The notes under the pieces: generated by a model | What the model saw: only the letters and a program-made list of their open reading frames with translations | The model's database searches: none | What the model was told of the DNA's origin: nothing | Translations under genes and position numbers: made by a program | Shown: positions 1-7,331 of the stretch, in pieces | How the letters are laid out: each line of letters starts with the position of its first letter | How positions within the stretch are numbered: position 1 is the first letter of the stretch | Source: Proteobacteria bacterium UBA664 | GTDB lineage: Bacteria > Pseudomonadota > Gammaproteobacteria > UBA7966 | Reading direction: 5' to 3' | NCBI GenBank assembly: GCA_002299125.1 | Contig: DBNU01000062.1 | Span: 1 to 19,830 of the forward strand | Length of the DNA stretch: 19,830 bases

Positions 1-314
1 AGATCTTTCCAACTCTTGAGCGCCCCGGCATCCCACCGCGACAGCCGGAGTCTAACCAAGCCCTTGCGGTGATCGGTCACCTCCCGATTGCCTTCGCGGT
101 GCGAAAGCCACGCATTGCCAAACAACAATCCTTCTTCACGCCGCATCCCCTCCACGTCGACGTTGAAGCTTTTGTCTGCCGCGTAAGCTACCCGCCACCA
201 CTGCCGGAGCTGCGCCTTGATCGGCGGTGTGCGCCAGCGCCCGCTCTGCTCAGCGTCACCGAGGAAGGCGGGGGTCAGGAAGCGCAGTGTGAAGTGGTGT
301 TGTCGATAGGTCAT
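1..314 (-). CDS. cmr1: Cmr1-like RAMP protein of a type III-B CRISPR system, 5' part only
   Basis: I translated this by hand from the ATG at 314-312; the reading frame is open to the left edge, giving about 104 residues. The N-terminus has the hallmark of the Cmr1 group of RAMP proteins: a short beta strand, then FLTPAFLGDAEQSGRW, then the basic and aromatic stretch IKAQLRQWWR, and later RREEGLLFG. In known systems Cmr1 belongs to the Cmr effector complex and sits near the 3' end of the crRNA and target. The start is supported by GAAGGAG (330-324, minus strand) nine bases before the ATG. The gene is separated by 126 bp from the toxin gene upstream but lies in the same direction, so it may be part of the same operon or have its own promoter. 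The rest of the cmr genes and any array would lie to the left of the window. The type III assignment is well supported by the neighbouring CARF genes. A related RAMP subunit cannot be excluded from the N-terminus alone. Confidence 0.82.
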   Translation of the reverse strand, partial: MTYRQHHFTLRFLTPAFLGDAEQSGRWRTPPIKAQLRQWWRVAYAADKSFNVDVEGMRREEGLLFGNAWLSHREGNREVTDHRKGLVRLRLSRWDAGALKSWKD

Positions 315-440
315 TGAGCGGATCTCCTTCGAAGAATGCTACCGGCAGAGTGCGACTCCTGCCTGGTCCGCAAGGTTGTGGGAGCGATGGACGACCGCGT
401 GGACTCAGGTGTGGCACACGTTTCCCGGAGGGTGCGGGCT

Positions 441-1094
441 TCATGCGAGCGGCTCGCCCACAGCCTCCGTCAGCAGGTTGGTGAACTCGTGCACATGTGC
501 CTCGAAGTAGCGCCGTACCGTCACCCACTGCACACCGCTCAGCAGACGTGGCTCGGGCTCGGCCTCGGCGTCATCGAAATAGACGAGCGACTTTGCCAGA
601 TGCATGGGATTGGGGCTTGGCCGTGAATACATCTCGGCCAGGCGCTGTGTGATCGGGCGGAACTCCATGTGCCGCAGAACTTCGTGGAGGTCATAGAAGT
701 CCTTGCGTGCACCGCGCTGACTGACCGCGATCAGCTTCATGGCCGCGATGTCGGCGACGGGTGCCAGCGGCAGGCCGTGCAGGACATCCGTCGCCGATCC
801 GAATTGCGGGCTGAAGCCGAAAAATGAGCACTTGACGCCGCCAATCAGGCACTCGAAGGTGCCCACTTTGTCCTGCAGTGTTTGCAGGGAGGGATCGAGT
901 TCGTACAGCCTTGGTCCGAGGTCGCGGGGGAACGCTTCCGGCGCGCAGAACCAGTCGAAGTCCACGGAGATCCGGTGACCGAGTTGCAGCGCAAGACCAG
1001 TTCCCCCCGCGAGCGTGAACGGCAGTGCCGCCAGCGCGGCGCAGAGCCGCGGTGCCAGTTGCGCCGCTTCGGGTGTGAGGACCTCAGGATGCAT
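441..1094 (-). CDS. AbiEii/AbiGii-type nucleotidyltransferase toxin
   Basis: The 217-residue protein matches the AbiEii toxin family (nucleotidyltransferase fold). Visible motifs are GGT at residues 30-32, followed by HRISVDFDWF with the two catalytic-type acids D45 and D47. A conserved lysine, K120, lies in AAMKLIA, and RGARKDFYDL carries D132 and D135. All four family motifs are therefore present and the enzyme looks intact. Members of the family transfer nucleotides to RNA or other targets, and are held in check by a cognate antitoxin; several act in phage abortive infection. The start codon overlaps the end of the antitoxin gene by 11 bp, which implies translational coupling. The pair lies between the CARF genes and cmr1 of a type III CRISPR operon. 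The exact substrate cannot be read from the sequence. Confidence 0.9.
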   Translation of the reverse strand: MHPEVLTPEAAQLAPRLCAALAALPFTLAGGTGLALQLGHRISVDFDWFCAPEAFPRDLGPRLYELDPSLQTLQDKVGTFECLIGGVKCSFFGFSPQFGSATDVLHGLPLAPVADIAAMKLIAVSQRGARKDFYDLHEVLRHMEFRPITQRLAEMYSRPSPNPMHLAKSLVYFDDAEAEPEPRLLSGVQWVTVRRYFEAHVHEFTNLLTEAVGEPLA

Positions 1095-1329
1095 CGAGAT
1101 ACAGCCTCCAGAAATTCCGGTCGCGCGATGTGAGGCGCCGGCTGGTGTTGCACACCACGAGCAGCTCTGCCGCCGTGTAGTTCGCGAGCAGCCAACGCAA
1201 GGCTTCGGGGGTCGTCATCGCCATCAGCCGCTCGGCGACGAACCGTGCATGGAGCGTCGGATCGAGCTGATCGAAGTCCGTGTCCCAGAACTGGCCGCGC
1301 AAGCCCTCCGGCAGTCTGGCCATGTTCAT
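1084..1329 (-). CDS. DUF6922-type antitoxin, partner of the AbiEii-like toxin
   Basis: This small 81-residue protein resembles the DUF6922 family, which is usually encoded directly upstream of AbiEii-like nucleotidyltransferase toxins. Recognisable parts are LPEGLRGQFWDTDFDQLD near the N-terminus, TPEALRWLLANY in the middle and the ending RDRNFWRLYL. I chose the ATG at 1329 because GAGGTG lies five bases upstream; the longer frame from 1383 has no such site and adds residues unlike the family. The stop overlaps the toxin start by 11 bp. By analogy it should neutralise the toxin and may repress its own promoter, but no helix-turn-helix can be seen with certainty. It is separated from the upstream CARF-HEPN gene by 208 bp, enough room for a promoter of its own, although I see no convincing -35/-10 pair there. 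Confidence 0.8.
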   Translation of the reverse strand: MNMARLPEGLRGQFWDTDFDQLDPTLHARFVAERLMAMTTPEALRWLLANYTAAELLVVCNTSRRLTSRDRNFWRLYLDAS

Positions 1330-1525
1330 CACGGCACCTCGACTGCTGCACGGATGGCGAGAGTGGGGGTGGGCGTTGTGCATCGGGTTAGGTCACCTGC
1401 CTGTGCCATGCTGTGAATTCCATCGATCCAAGGCCGAGAAAATCCCACACGCCCCACCACCACCCCGGCGGGCCATCCGCGAGCGTGACCGATGATGCGG
1501 CGACAAGCTCCGCAGTGGGCACGCG

Positions 1526-1535
1526 GCAAGCTTGC
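1526..1535. repeat. 10-bp palindrome GCAAGCTTGC, left copy
   Basis: A perfect 10-bp palindrome lies two bases beyond the stop codon of the CARF-HEPN gene. The same ten bases occur again at 4079-4088, on the other side of the two CARF genes. No T-run follows on either strand, so it is not a classical terminator. Function is unknown. Confidence 0.5.
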
Positions 1536-1537
1536 AG

Positions 1538-2833
1538 CTAGTCCAGGGCTCGTTTGATATCCGCCTCCAGTGTCTTGTGCAGCCGTTCCGGATCGGACAG
1601 CACCCCGCACAGCTCGGTGACCCTCGGCGGGTTGCCGTGGGCGAGTGCGTTGCGCAGATCCTTCAGTCGGCGGTGCGGTGAGTCGGACCAGCGCTCACCC
1701 TCAGCCCGCAGACGGTCCTTCAGTAGTTTCTCGGCTCGGTCCCGATGGCCGTTCTCCTCGAAGTCATTCTCATCCAGGCCGTGCTCTGCACACTCCCGCG
1801 TGATGATGGCTTCCCAGGCGAGCACGGCGGTACGCACGTAGTCGCGCCGTGCCAGGTAGGTGTAGGCGAGGGTCCGTTGGTTGTCTTGCAGCGCGGCTTC
1901 ACGCGCCCAGTGCAGCCGATCCGATAGCCGCTTTTGGAAGAGCCCGGAGGCACCGGGCAGCGGTGCGTTGAGGCACGGTAGAAAGGTTTGCAGCTTGCGC
2001 TTCGCGTCTCGCAGATTGAAGGTGCGTTCATGAAAGGCAGCGGCTTCGAGACAAGCAGCGATGTCCGTGGGAACACCATCCTGTTCCAGAAGGGGCGCGA
2101 ACGCGCCGTAGTCGCCGGTGGCGTCGAAGTGGTCCATCGCGGCCACCCAACGCTGAATGAAGATCAGCCCGTCGAGCCTCAAGACAGGTGTGATTCCGTC
2201 CCGCGTCATGTCGAGTGCCCCGTAGTACAGGCCGTCCACCTTGAGCTTCCCGGTGCGCTCCAGGAAGAAGGCCGATACGAGACCCAGCATGCCGAGATGA
2301 CGGAAGGCGTGCGTCAGGTCGAAGCTCACCCGCCCACGTTTCAGCACCTCGGCGAGGTCCTGCAGAACGGCGATCTGCTCGGAATCCTCGCGCGCGTAGG
2401 GGATCAAGCGCAGGCGCAGCGTGCACCCGAGCGCCCGCTCGGCAAGTGGCGCGACCCGGTCGAGCAGCGACTGGCTGATGTCGGCGGACTCCACCGCGTC
2501 GATCAGCTCCAGTCGCACATCTTCTGGGTCGTCTGCGGCAGCGAGATGCTCGATCAGCACATCCCACATGCTGCCGGCGGTCCCGAGGATGATGAGGGTG
2601 TCGGGGTTCAGGTGGCGTGCGAGGGCAAGGCCGAAGAAGGGTGTGGTCTCAAGGCTACCGTTGTTGAATTGGTAGTTCACAGTCCGGTAGCGGGACTGGT
2701 CCTTTTCGTGCCCTTTGCCAAGAAAGGTGACGAGTTGCAGCGGCTCGGAACGAGGCCCCGGCTTGCCTTTGCGATTCGGGCGCCGCCCGCCGCTGGGATG
2801 CGACGGGGATGGGTCCATGTCAGTCAGTCTCAC
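1538..2833 (-). CDS. Csx2/TM1812-family CARF-HEPN ribonuclease
   Basis: The 431-residue protein has the N-terminal CARF pattern of the TM1812 (Csx2) group: LVTFLGKG at residues 34-41, TPFFGLALARHL, then LIILGTAGSMWD. The DxTH signature follows as FDLTHAFRHL (D172, H175). The C-terminal half is helical and ends in a HEPN active site, RNALAH, with R394 and H399 in the R-x4-H spacing. Such proteins bind cyclic oligoadenylate made by the Cas10 subunit of type III complexes and then cut RNA non-specifically. I prefer the GTG start at 2833: GGAG lies eight bases upstream inside the preceding gene, and the GTGA overlap with its stop gives translational coupling. The ATG at 2818 has no Shine-Dalgarno site. 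A proline- and basic-rich leader of about 30 residues precedes the CARF domain. The family is clear; which cyclic oligoadenylate activates it is not. Confidence 0.9.
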   Translation of the reverse strand: MRLTDMDPSPSHPSGGRRPNRKGKPGPRSEPLQLVTFLGKGHEKDQSRYRTVNYQFNNGSLETTPFFGLALARHLNPDTLIILGTAGSMWDVLIEHLAAADDPEDVRLELIDAVESADISQSLLDRVAPLAERALGCTLRLRLIPYAREDSEQIAVLQDLAEVLKRGRVSFDLTHAFRHLGMLGLVSAFFLERTGKLKVDGLYYGALDMTRDGITPVLRLDGLIFIQRWVAAMDHFDATGDYGAFAPLLEQDGVPTDIAACLEAAAFHERTFNLRDAKRKLQTFLPCLNAPLPGASGLFQKRLSDRLHWAREAALQDNQRTLAYTYLARRDYVRTAVLAWEAIITRECAEHGLDENDFEENGHRDRAEKLLKDRLRAEGERWSDSPHRRLKDLRNALAHGNPPRVTELCGVLSDPERLHKTLEADIKRALD

Positions 2834-4035
2834 GCTGATTTCTCCATGTCGGCCAACGATTCGAAGGCGATGGACTCCGGGGCCAGCGCGAGCCGATAGC
2901 GCCGTGGGCGCGTGCCGCCGTCGTCGATGAGGTAAGGCCCGGCGCTTGCTGGTCCCAGTCCCCGTTTCAACGAACTGCGAAGCTTGCTCAGCTTCTGCGA
3001 GAAGTAGTCGCCGTCCATACCCTTGCGGAGCGTGCGCTCGGTCTGGTCCAGATCGGTCATGTCGTCGCCTCCCGAGCGTAGTTCAGCGAGGTAGGCGCGC
3101 GCCCAATCGGGGTCAGGTGCACCGGCAGTCGGCGCGGCCAAAGGAGGTGCATCCGCCAGAGCGCGGCGGGCGAACACCGCGAGCAATGCGAGCTCACCGC
3201 GCGGAATCTTGAAAGTACGCTCCCCTGCCCGCACCCGGCTATGCCGAAGGTCAATAACCAACCGTGGCGGCCCGAGCGCCTCGCGCGCCACCAGAACGGT
3301 GTCCATGAAGCTCGCATCTCCGACCAGGAGCGCCGAGGGCAGGCCATGACGCAGACTCACGAACGGGATCTCCGCCAGTGTGACCTCGGCCTCGCGGGCA
3401 TCCACCGGTCGCGCGCGATCACCACGGGTATAGATCACCATGCTGTCGCGGGTGGGGTAGAAGAAGCCGGCCAACCCTTCAAAAGGCGACGAGACCAGTA
3501 CATGCGACAGGCGATCCTGGGGGCGGCCGAAGATGCTGAGCGCGTAACCGGCATAGAAGCCCATGGTCTTGCGGCCGCCAGCCATGGAGACATGCAACGC
3601 CAGATCCGGATCGCGGGTGAACTCGCGCACGACGCGGGTGATCGCGTCGGCGGCGCGTTCGTTGTCTTGCTCGGTGCGGATGTCGTCCAGATCGCCACCC
3701 ACGACCTCGATGTCGGTGGGCGTGAACTGGATCTCGGGAAGCTGGTAGTCGCGGCGCAGGCGGTGGAACCAGCCCAGGTCATCGGACAGCAGCGTAAGAC
3801 GGGCGCTATCACGGCCTTCCCGTGTCGTGAGCACACGGACCTCCGTCGGCACGAAGCGCCCCCGCGCGCGCTGGGTGAGGGCGTAGATCGTTTCGGTGAC
3901 GATCTGCGGGGACAGGCCCGTTACCAGCAGCAGCACCCGACGTGGGTAACTGCCCGGATCGGTCGGGTCGCGCCTCGTGGTGGCCATGTGGTCAGCCGGT
4001 CGACCTTCCGTATGCATGTCTGAGTCTGCGTTCAT
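2830..4035 (-). CDS. CRISPR-associated NE0113-family CARF protein (ring nuclease/Csm6-like)
   Basis: This 401-residue protein carries the features of the NE0113 CRISPR-associated family: the strand-loop VTGLSPQIVTETIYAL (from residue 38), and SMAGGRKTMGFYAGYAL (GGRK near 153-156) followed by GRPQDRLSHVLV. These belong to a CARF-type nucleotide-binding fold. The C-terminal 150 residues look like a winged-helix segment ending in a beta strand pair, and I see no HEPN R-x4-H motif. Family members are labelled ring nuclease or Csm6-like; a role in sensing or degrading cyclic oligoadenylate is therefore likely but not shown by the sequence. The frame stays open to 4200. I chose the ATG at 4035, just below the predicted promoter; ATGs at 4017 and 3987 also fit, and none has a good Shine-Dalgarno site. 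It is the first gene of the minus-strand CRISPR operon and overlaps the next by four bases. Confidence 0.85.
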   Translation of the reverse strand: MNADSDMHTEGRPADHMATTRRDPTDPGSYPRRVLLLVTGLSPQIVTETIYALTQRARGRFVPTEVRVLTTREGRDSARLTLLSDDLGWFHRLRRDYQLPEIQFTPTDIEVVGGDLDDIRTEQDNERAADAITRVVREFTRDPDLALHVSMAGGRKTMGFYAGYALSIFGRPQDRLSHVLVSSPFEGLAGFFYPTRDSMVIYTRGDRARPVDAREAEVTLAEIPFVSLRHGLPSALLVGDASFMDTVLVAREALGPPRLVIDLRHSRVRAGERTFKIPRGELALLAVFARRALADAPPLAAPTAGAPDPDWARAYLAELRSGGDDMTDLDQTERTLRKGMDGDYFSQKLSKLRSSLKRGLGPASAGPYLIDDGGTRPRRYRLALAPESIAFESLADMEKSA

Positions 4036-4042
4036 GCATCCG

Positions 4043-4072
4043 AGTATCGTGAGGATTGGGTGCCTCTGACCA
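4043..4072 (-). promoter_or_regulatory. Predicted promoter of the CARF/CRISPR operon
   Basis: On the minus strand a -35-like TGGTCA (4072-4067, four of six consensus bases) and a -10-like GATACT (4048-4043, five of six) are separated by 18 bases. Transcription would begin close to the ATG at 4035, so the first gene would be nearly leaderless, or translation would start at 4017 or 3987. The -35 element lies inside an inverted repeat. Confidence 0.4.
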
Positions 4073-4076
4073 GAGG
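4063..4076. promoter_or_regulatory. Dyad over the -35 region, possible operator
   Basis: CCTCTG and CAGAGG form a perfect inverted repeat with two bases between them. It overlaps the predicted -35 box of the CARF operon, the position expected for a repressor site. It directly abuts a second, longer palindrome. No candidate regulator is encoded in the window apart from the antitoxin. Confidence 0.4.
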
Positions 4077-4091
4077 TCGCAAGCTTGCGAC
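4076..4091. promoter_or_regulatory. 16-bp perfect palindrome upstream of the CARF operon
   Basis: GTCGCAAGCTTGCGAC reads the same on both strands. It begins on the last base of the neighbouring dyad and lies just upstream of the predicted -35 of the minus-strand operon. Its central ten bases are repeated at 1526-1535. A dimeric DNA-binding protein is the simplest reading, but this is inference. Confidence 0.4.
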
Positions 4092-4224
4092 ACGCGATCT
4101 TTCCTTCGCGCTGACACCGGATGGTCAAATCACTGCGCGGCGGCCAGGTCGCCGACTTCCGCCCCGCCACCCCCTCCCGCAGTGCGGCATCGCGCATCAT
4201 CCGTGACGGCTGCCCGCATCGAGA

Positions 4225-4253
4225 TTGTCAGTCACCAATCGGCTGGCTAACAT
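4225..4253 (+). promoter_or_regulatory. Predicted sigma70 promoter of the four-PAS GGDEF gene
   Basis: TTGTCA (4225-4230, five of six) and TAACAT (4248-4253, four of six) are separated by exactly 17 bases. Transcription would start near 4260 and leave a leader of about 60 nt before the ATG at 4319. The region between the divergent starts (4036-4318) therefore holds two opposing promoters and two dyads. Confidence 0.5.
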
Positions 4254-4318
4254 TTTGCTTCGGGCTGGCCGGAGCTTGACTACCCAAGCTGCCTGCCTGC
4301 CGCCCGATGAGGTATCCG

Positions 4319-7258
4319 ATGGACCGTCCGGCGGACCCTTCCCGATCGTCTCCTGACCGCTTCTCCGCCGGTGGCCCGGCAAGCGATGTCTTCACGTTGT
4401 TGAAGATCATCGAGAGCGCCGAGCTCGGCACCTGGGCCTGGAACGTGCAAACGGGCGAGGTGCGGATCAACGAGCGCTATGCGGCCCTCCTTGGGCATTC
4501 GCTCGCTGAGCTGCTGCCGCTCGGTCTTGAGACCTGGTCCTCGCGGGTGCACCCGGAGGATCTCCCGGCTGCGGAGGTCGCGTTGCGGGCCTGTTGCGAG
4601 GGTCGGAGCGCGCGCTACGAGGCGCAATTTCGCATGCGCCATCGGGATGGTCACTGGGTCAGGGTCCTTGATTCCGGGCTGGTGGCCAGCCGCACTGGCG
4701 ATGGTCAGGCGGAATGGATGGTGGGGTCGCATGCAGACATCACCGAGTCCTGGCTGCAGGCACAGCGGCTGCGTACCAACGAGCGCTTCCTGGAGCGCAC
4801 CGGGCGTCTGGCCCGTGTCGGGGGCTGGGCGTGCGACATGCGCACCGGTGAACTGCGCCTGTCCGCTGAGGCTCAGCGGCTGCTGGGTGTGACCGCCGAG
4901 GATGGCCTCACGCTGGGCCAGGCGCTGGCCCTGTTCACGGCTGAATCCCGCGCCGGGCTGCGCACTGCGATTGCCGATGCCGTGCGCTCCGGTGTTTCCT
5001 GGGATTTCGAGGCACAACTGTTGCCACGCGCGGGTGCCGCGACCTGGTTGCGTGTCAATGGTGCGCCGGAGAGTTTTGACGGCGAGCGGCGGTTGCTCAT
5101 CGGTGCCTTGCAGGATGTCACTGATCGGGTCCTCGAGCGCGAGTCGCTGCGCGAGGCGCGCGAGCGTCTGCGCATTGCCACCGAGAGTGGCGGTATCGGC
5201 ATCTGGAACTGGGACATCCGCAGCGGTGAGCTCGAGTGGAACGAGGTGAACCACGCACTCTTTGGCTCGGGCAAGGAAGGGCTCGTCCACTACGACGACT
5301 GGGAGACCCGACTGCATCCAGAGGATCGCGCGCGTACGCTGGCCGCCGTGGAGGCCGCCTTGCGCGGAGATGCGCCATATTCCACCGAGTTTCGCATCGT
5401 GCGTGCAGATAACGAGGTGCGGTATCTGCGAGGTACGGGCGTCGTGCGTCGGGATGCCTACGGACGGCCCACGAGCATGGTGGGTGCGAACTGGGATGTG
5501 ACGCCCCTGCGCGAGATGGCCGCGCGTCTTGCCGAGCAACACGAGTTCATGCGGGTCACGCTGGAATCCATCGGCGATGCCGTCGTCACAACCTCCGCGC
5601 AGGGCCGTATTTCCTGGCTCAATCACGAGGCAGCAGCGATGCTCGGCTGCCGGGAGGAGGCAGCACAGGGTTGCGACGTATTCTCGCTCATACGGCTGGT
5701 GGTGGGAGAATCCCGTCAGTCATTGGCACCAGCGATAGCAGAAGGGCTGCGCGAAGGGATCACATTCAATCTGCCCGAAGACACGCTATTGCTGCTGGGG
5801 AACGATACCGAGATCGATGTGGATGGCAGTTTTGCACCCATCGTCGACGCGGCGGGCGAATATTTCGGCATGGTCATTGTCTTGCACGACGTGACTCCAG
5901 AGCGAGCTGAGACGCGAGACCTGCGGCATAGAGCCACCCATGATTCCCTGACGGGGCTCGTCAATCGCAGCGCCTTCGGTGAGCGGCTGGTCGAGCTGCT
6001 CAGGCGTGCGCGCGAGAAGGGCGAGGTGCACAGCCTGCTGTACCTCGATCTCGATGAGTTCAAGCAGGTGAACGACCGCTTTGGTCATGACGTCGGTGAT
6101 CGGCTGTTGCAGCAGTTGGCGAGCCTGCTCGCTGGTGGATTGCGCGGCAGCGATCTCTTTGCCCGGCTTGGCGGTGACGAGTTCGCTCTGCTGCTCGAGG
6201 ATTGCGCCATCGAGCGCGCGGCGGAGATCGCGAGTGAGCTCTGCGCGCGGGTGGCTGGCTTCACGCTGGCGCACGGGCCGGATCCAGTCACTGTGGGTGT
6301 GAGCATCGGTCTCGTACCCATCGATACCCGCTGGGGTGATCAGCGGGCCCTGCTGCGCGCGGCAGACAGCGCCTGTTACGCGGCCAAGGCGGCAGGCCGC
6401 AACGGTTATCGCGTGTGGCCGGAAGGGGTGTCAGGTGTTGCCACTGGGGTGGCCGTGGAACAGCGTTTCGCGCCGCGCATCGAGCGGGCCCTGGCGGAGG
6501 GGCGTTTTCTGCTGCTGGCCGAGCGGGTGTTCCCTGCCGAACCCGGGATTGCGGATCCGGAGTCGGTCGTTGAGCTCTACCTACGGATCCGCGACGAGGA
6601 TGACCGGCTGCTGGGGCCCGCGGAGTTCCCGCCTGCACTGGGTTCCGGCCTGCCGAGCAGCCTGGATCGCCTGCTTCTTGCGCGCGCAGTGGAGCACCTC
6701 ATGGAAGCCAGGGCGCGCGCGAGTGGCCTCAGGGTGCAGGTCGTGCTGTCTGCATCGAGCCTCGCTCATGCCAGTTTTCGTGACTGGATCCGTGCCTGGG
6801 CAGGCGGGCTCGATCCCACACTCCGCGGCCGCATCGAACTGGGCGTCCCGGTCTCCGTGCTGGCGCAGGCCGATGATGTGGCCCTCGCGGAGTGGCTCGG
6901 TGAACTCCGCGGTCTGGGCCTGCGCATCATCTGCACCGACTTCGATCTGAGCCAGATAACCCTTGCACGGTTGCGTGCGCTTCCTCTCGACGGCATCCGC
7001 CTCGATGCGGCGCTCGTGACGGCTTTGCCGGAAGACTCCCTGGCCCGTCTGGCGGTGAAGACTGCCTGTGAGGCGGCCGCGCTCCTTGGACTCACCACCT
7101 TCGCGCCGCGAGTGGAACGGGCCGCCCAGCACGCTCTGCTGCGTGAACTCGGCATCGGCTTCGTTCAGGGCAGCGCACTGGGAGTGGCTGAGACGTTGCG
7201 GTCCGTCTTAGGGCGCGCAGCCGAGAACGAGCCGGGTTGGGTGGGCGCGAATAGTTGA
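4319..7258 (+). CDS. PAS(x4)-GGDEF protein with a degenerate EAL domain
   Basis: The 979-residue protein has four tandem PAS/PAC sensor domains (roughly residues 25-140, 150-265, 275-395 and 405-525), a GGDEF domain (about 535-700) and an EAL-like domain (about 708-970). GGDEF is intact at 618-622, and RGSD five residues before it is a proper inhibitory I-site, so diguanylate cyclase activity with product feedback is expected. The EAL part is heavily altered: EAL is ELY (752-754), the metal-binding Asn is replaced in VVLSASSL, DDFG is TDFD (873-876) and the catalytic Lys is Arg in GIRLD. It is probably not a phosphodiesterase. No membrane segment or signal peptide is seen, so it should be a cytosolic sensor. 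I chose the ATG at 4319 because GAGG lies six bases upstream; the in-frame ATG at 4307 lacks a site. Confidence 0.92.
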   Translation: MDRPADPSRSSPDRFSAGGPASDVFTLLKIIESAELGTWAWNVQTGEVRINERYAALLGHSLAELLPLGLETWSSRVHPEDLPAAEVALRACCEGRSARYEAQFRMRHRDGHWVRVLDSGLVASRTGDGQAEWMVGSHADITESWLQAQRLRTNERFLERTGRLARVGGWACDMRTGELRLSAEAQRLLGVTAEDGLTLGQALALFTAESRAGLRTAIADAVRSGVSWDFEAQLLPRAGAATWLRVNGAPESFDGERRLLIGALQDVTDRVLERESLREARERLRIATESGGIGIWNWDIRSGELEWNEVNHALFGSGKEGLVHYDDWETRLHPEDRARTLAAVEAALRGDAPYSTEFRIVRADNEVRYLRGTGVVRRDAYGRPTSMVGANWDVTPLREMAARLAEQHEFMRVTLESIGDAVVTTSAQGRISWLNHEAAAMLGCREEAAQGCDVFSLIRLVVGESRQSLAPAIAEGLREGITFNLPEDTLLLLGNDTEIDVDGSFAPIVDAAGEYFGMVIVLHDVTPERAETRDLRHRATHDSLTGLVNRSAFGERLVELLRRAREKGEVHSLLYLDLDEFKQVNDRFGHDVGDRLLQQLASLLAGGLRGSDLFARLGGDEFALLLEDCAIERAAEIASELCARVAGFTLAHGPDPVTVGVSIGLVPIDTRWGDQRALLRAADSACYAAKAAGRNGYRVWPEGVSGVATGVAVEQRFAPRIERALAEGRFLLLAERVFPAEPGIADPESVVELYLRIRDEDDRLLGPAEFPPALGSGLPSSLDRLLLARAVEHLMEARARASGLRVQVVLSASSLAHASFRDWIRAWAGGLDPTLRGRIELGVPVSVLAQADDVALAEWLGELRGLGLRIICTDFDLSQITLARLRALPLDGIRLDAALVTALPEDSLARLAVKTACEAAALLGLTTFAPRVERAAQHALLRELGIGFVQGSALGVAETLRSVLGRAAENEPGWVGANS

Positions 7259-7315
7259 GTCGTGGCTGGGCGAGCAGAGGCGCGTCCCTGCGCGGTCGCC
7301 CGCGCGCATGGCTGA

Positions 7316-7331
7316 TCGGCCTCAGGGCCGA
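7316..7331. terminator. Short hairpin between convergent genes
   Basis: TCGGCC, a TCAG loop and GGCCGA form a six-bp hairpin that includes the stop codon of the protease gene. It sits in the 63-bp gap between the convergent GGDEF and protease genes. There is no T-run, so intrinsic termination is doubtful. Confidence 0.25.

Noticed and set aside
256..528. Minus-strand frame of 90 codons across the toxin-cmr1 gap
   Set aside because: It crosses the gap and overlaps both genes in another frame, with no family pattern. The gap itself holds only the cmr1 ribosome site.
1988..2899. Plus-strand open frame of 303 codons
   Set aside because: It lies antisense to the CARF-HEPN gene, whose motifs are intact, and encodes no recognisable pattern. 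Long antisense frames are expected at this GC content.
1..4320. CRISPR repeat array next to the cas genes
   Set aside because: I looked through the gaps of the left block and found no regularly spaced repeats. The array, if present, is outside the window.
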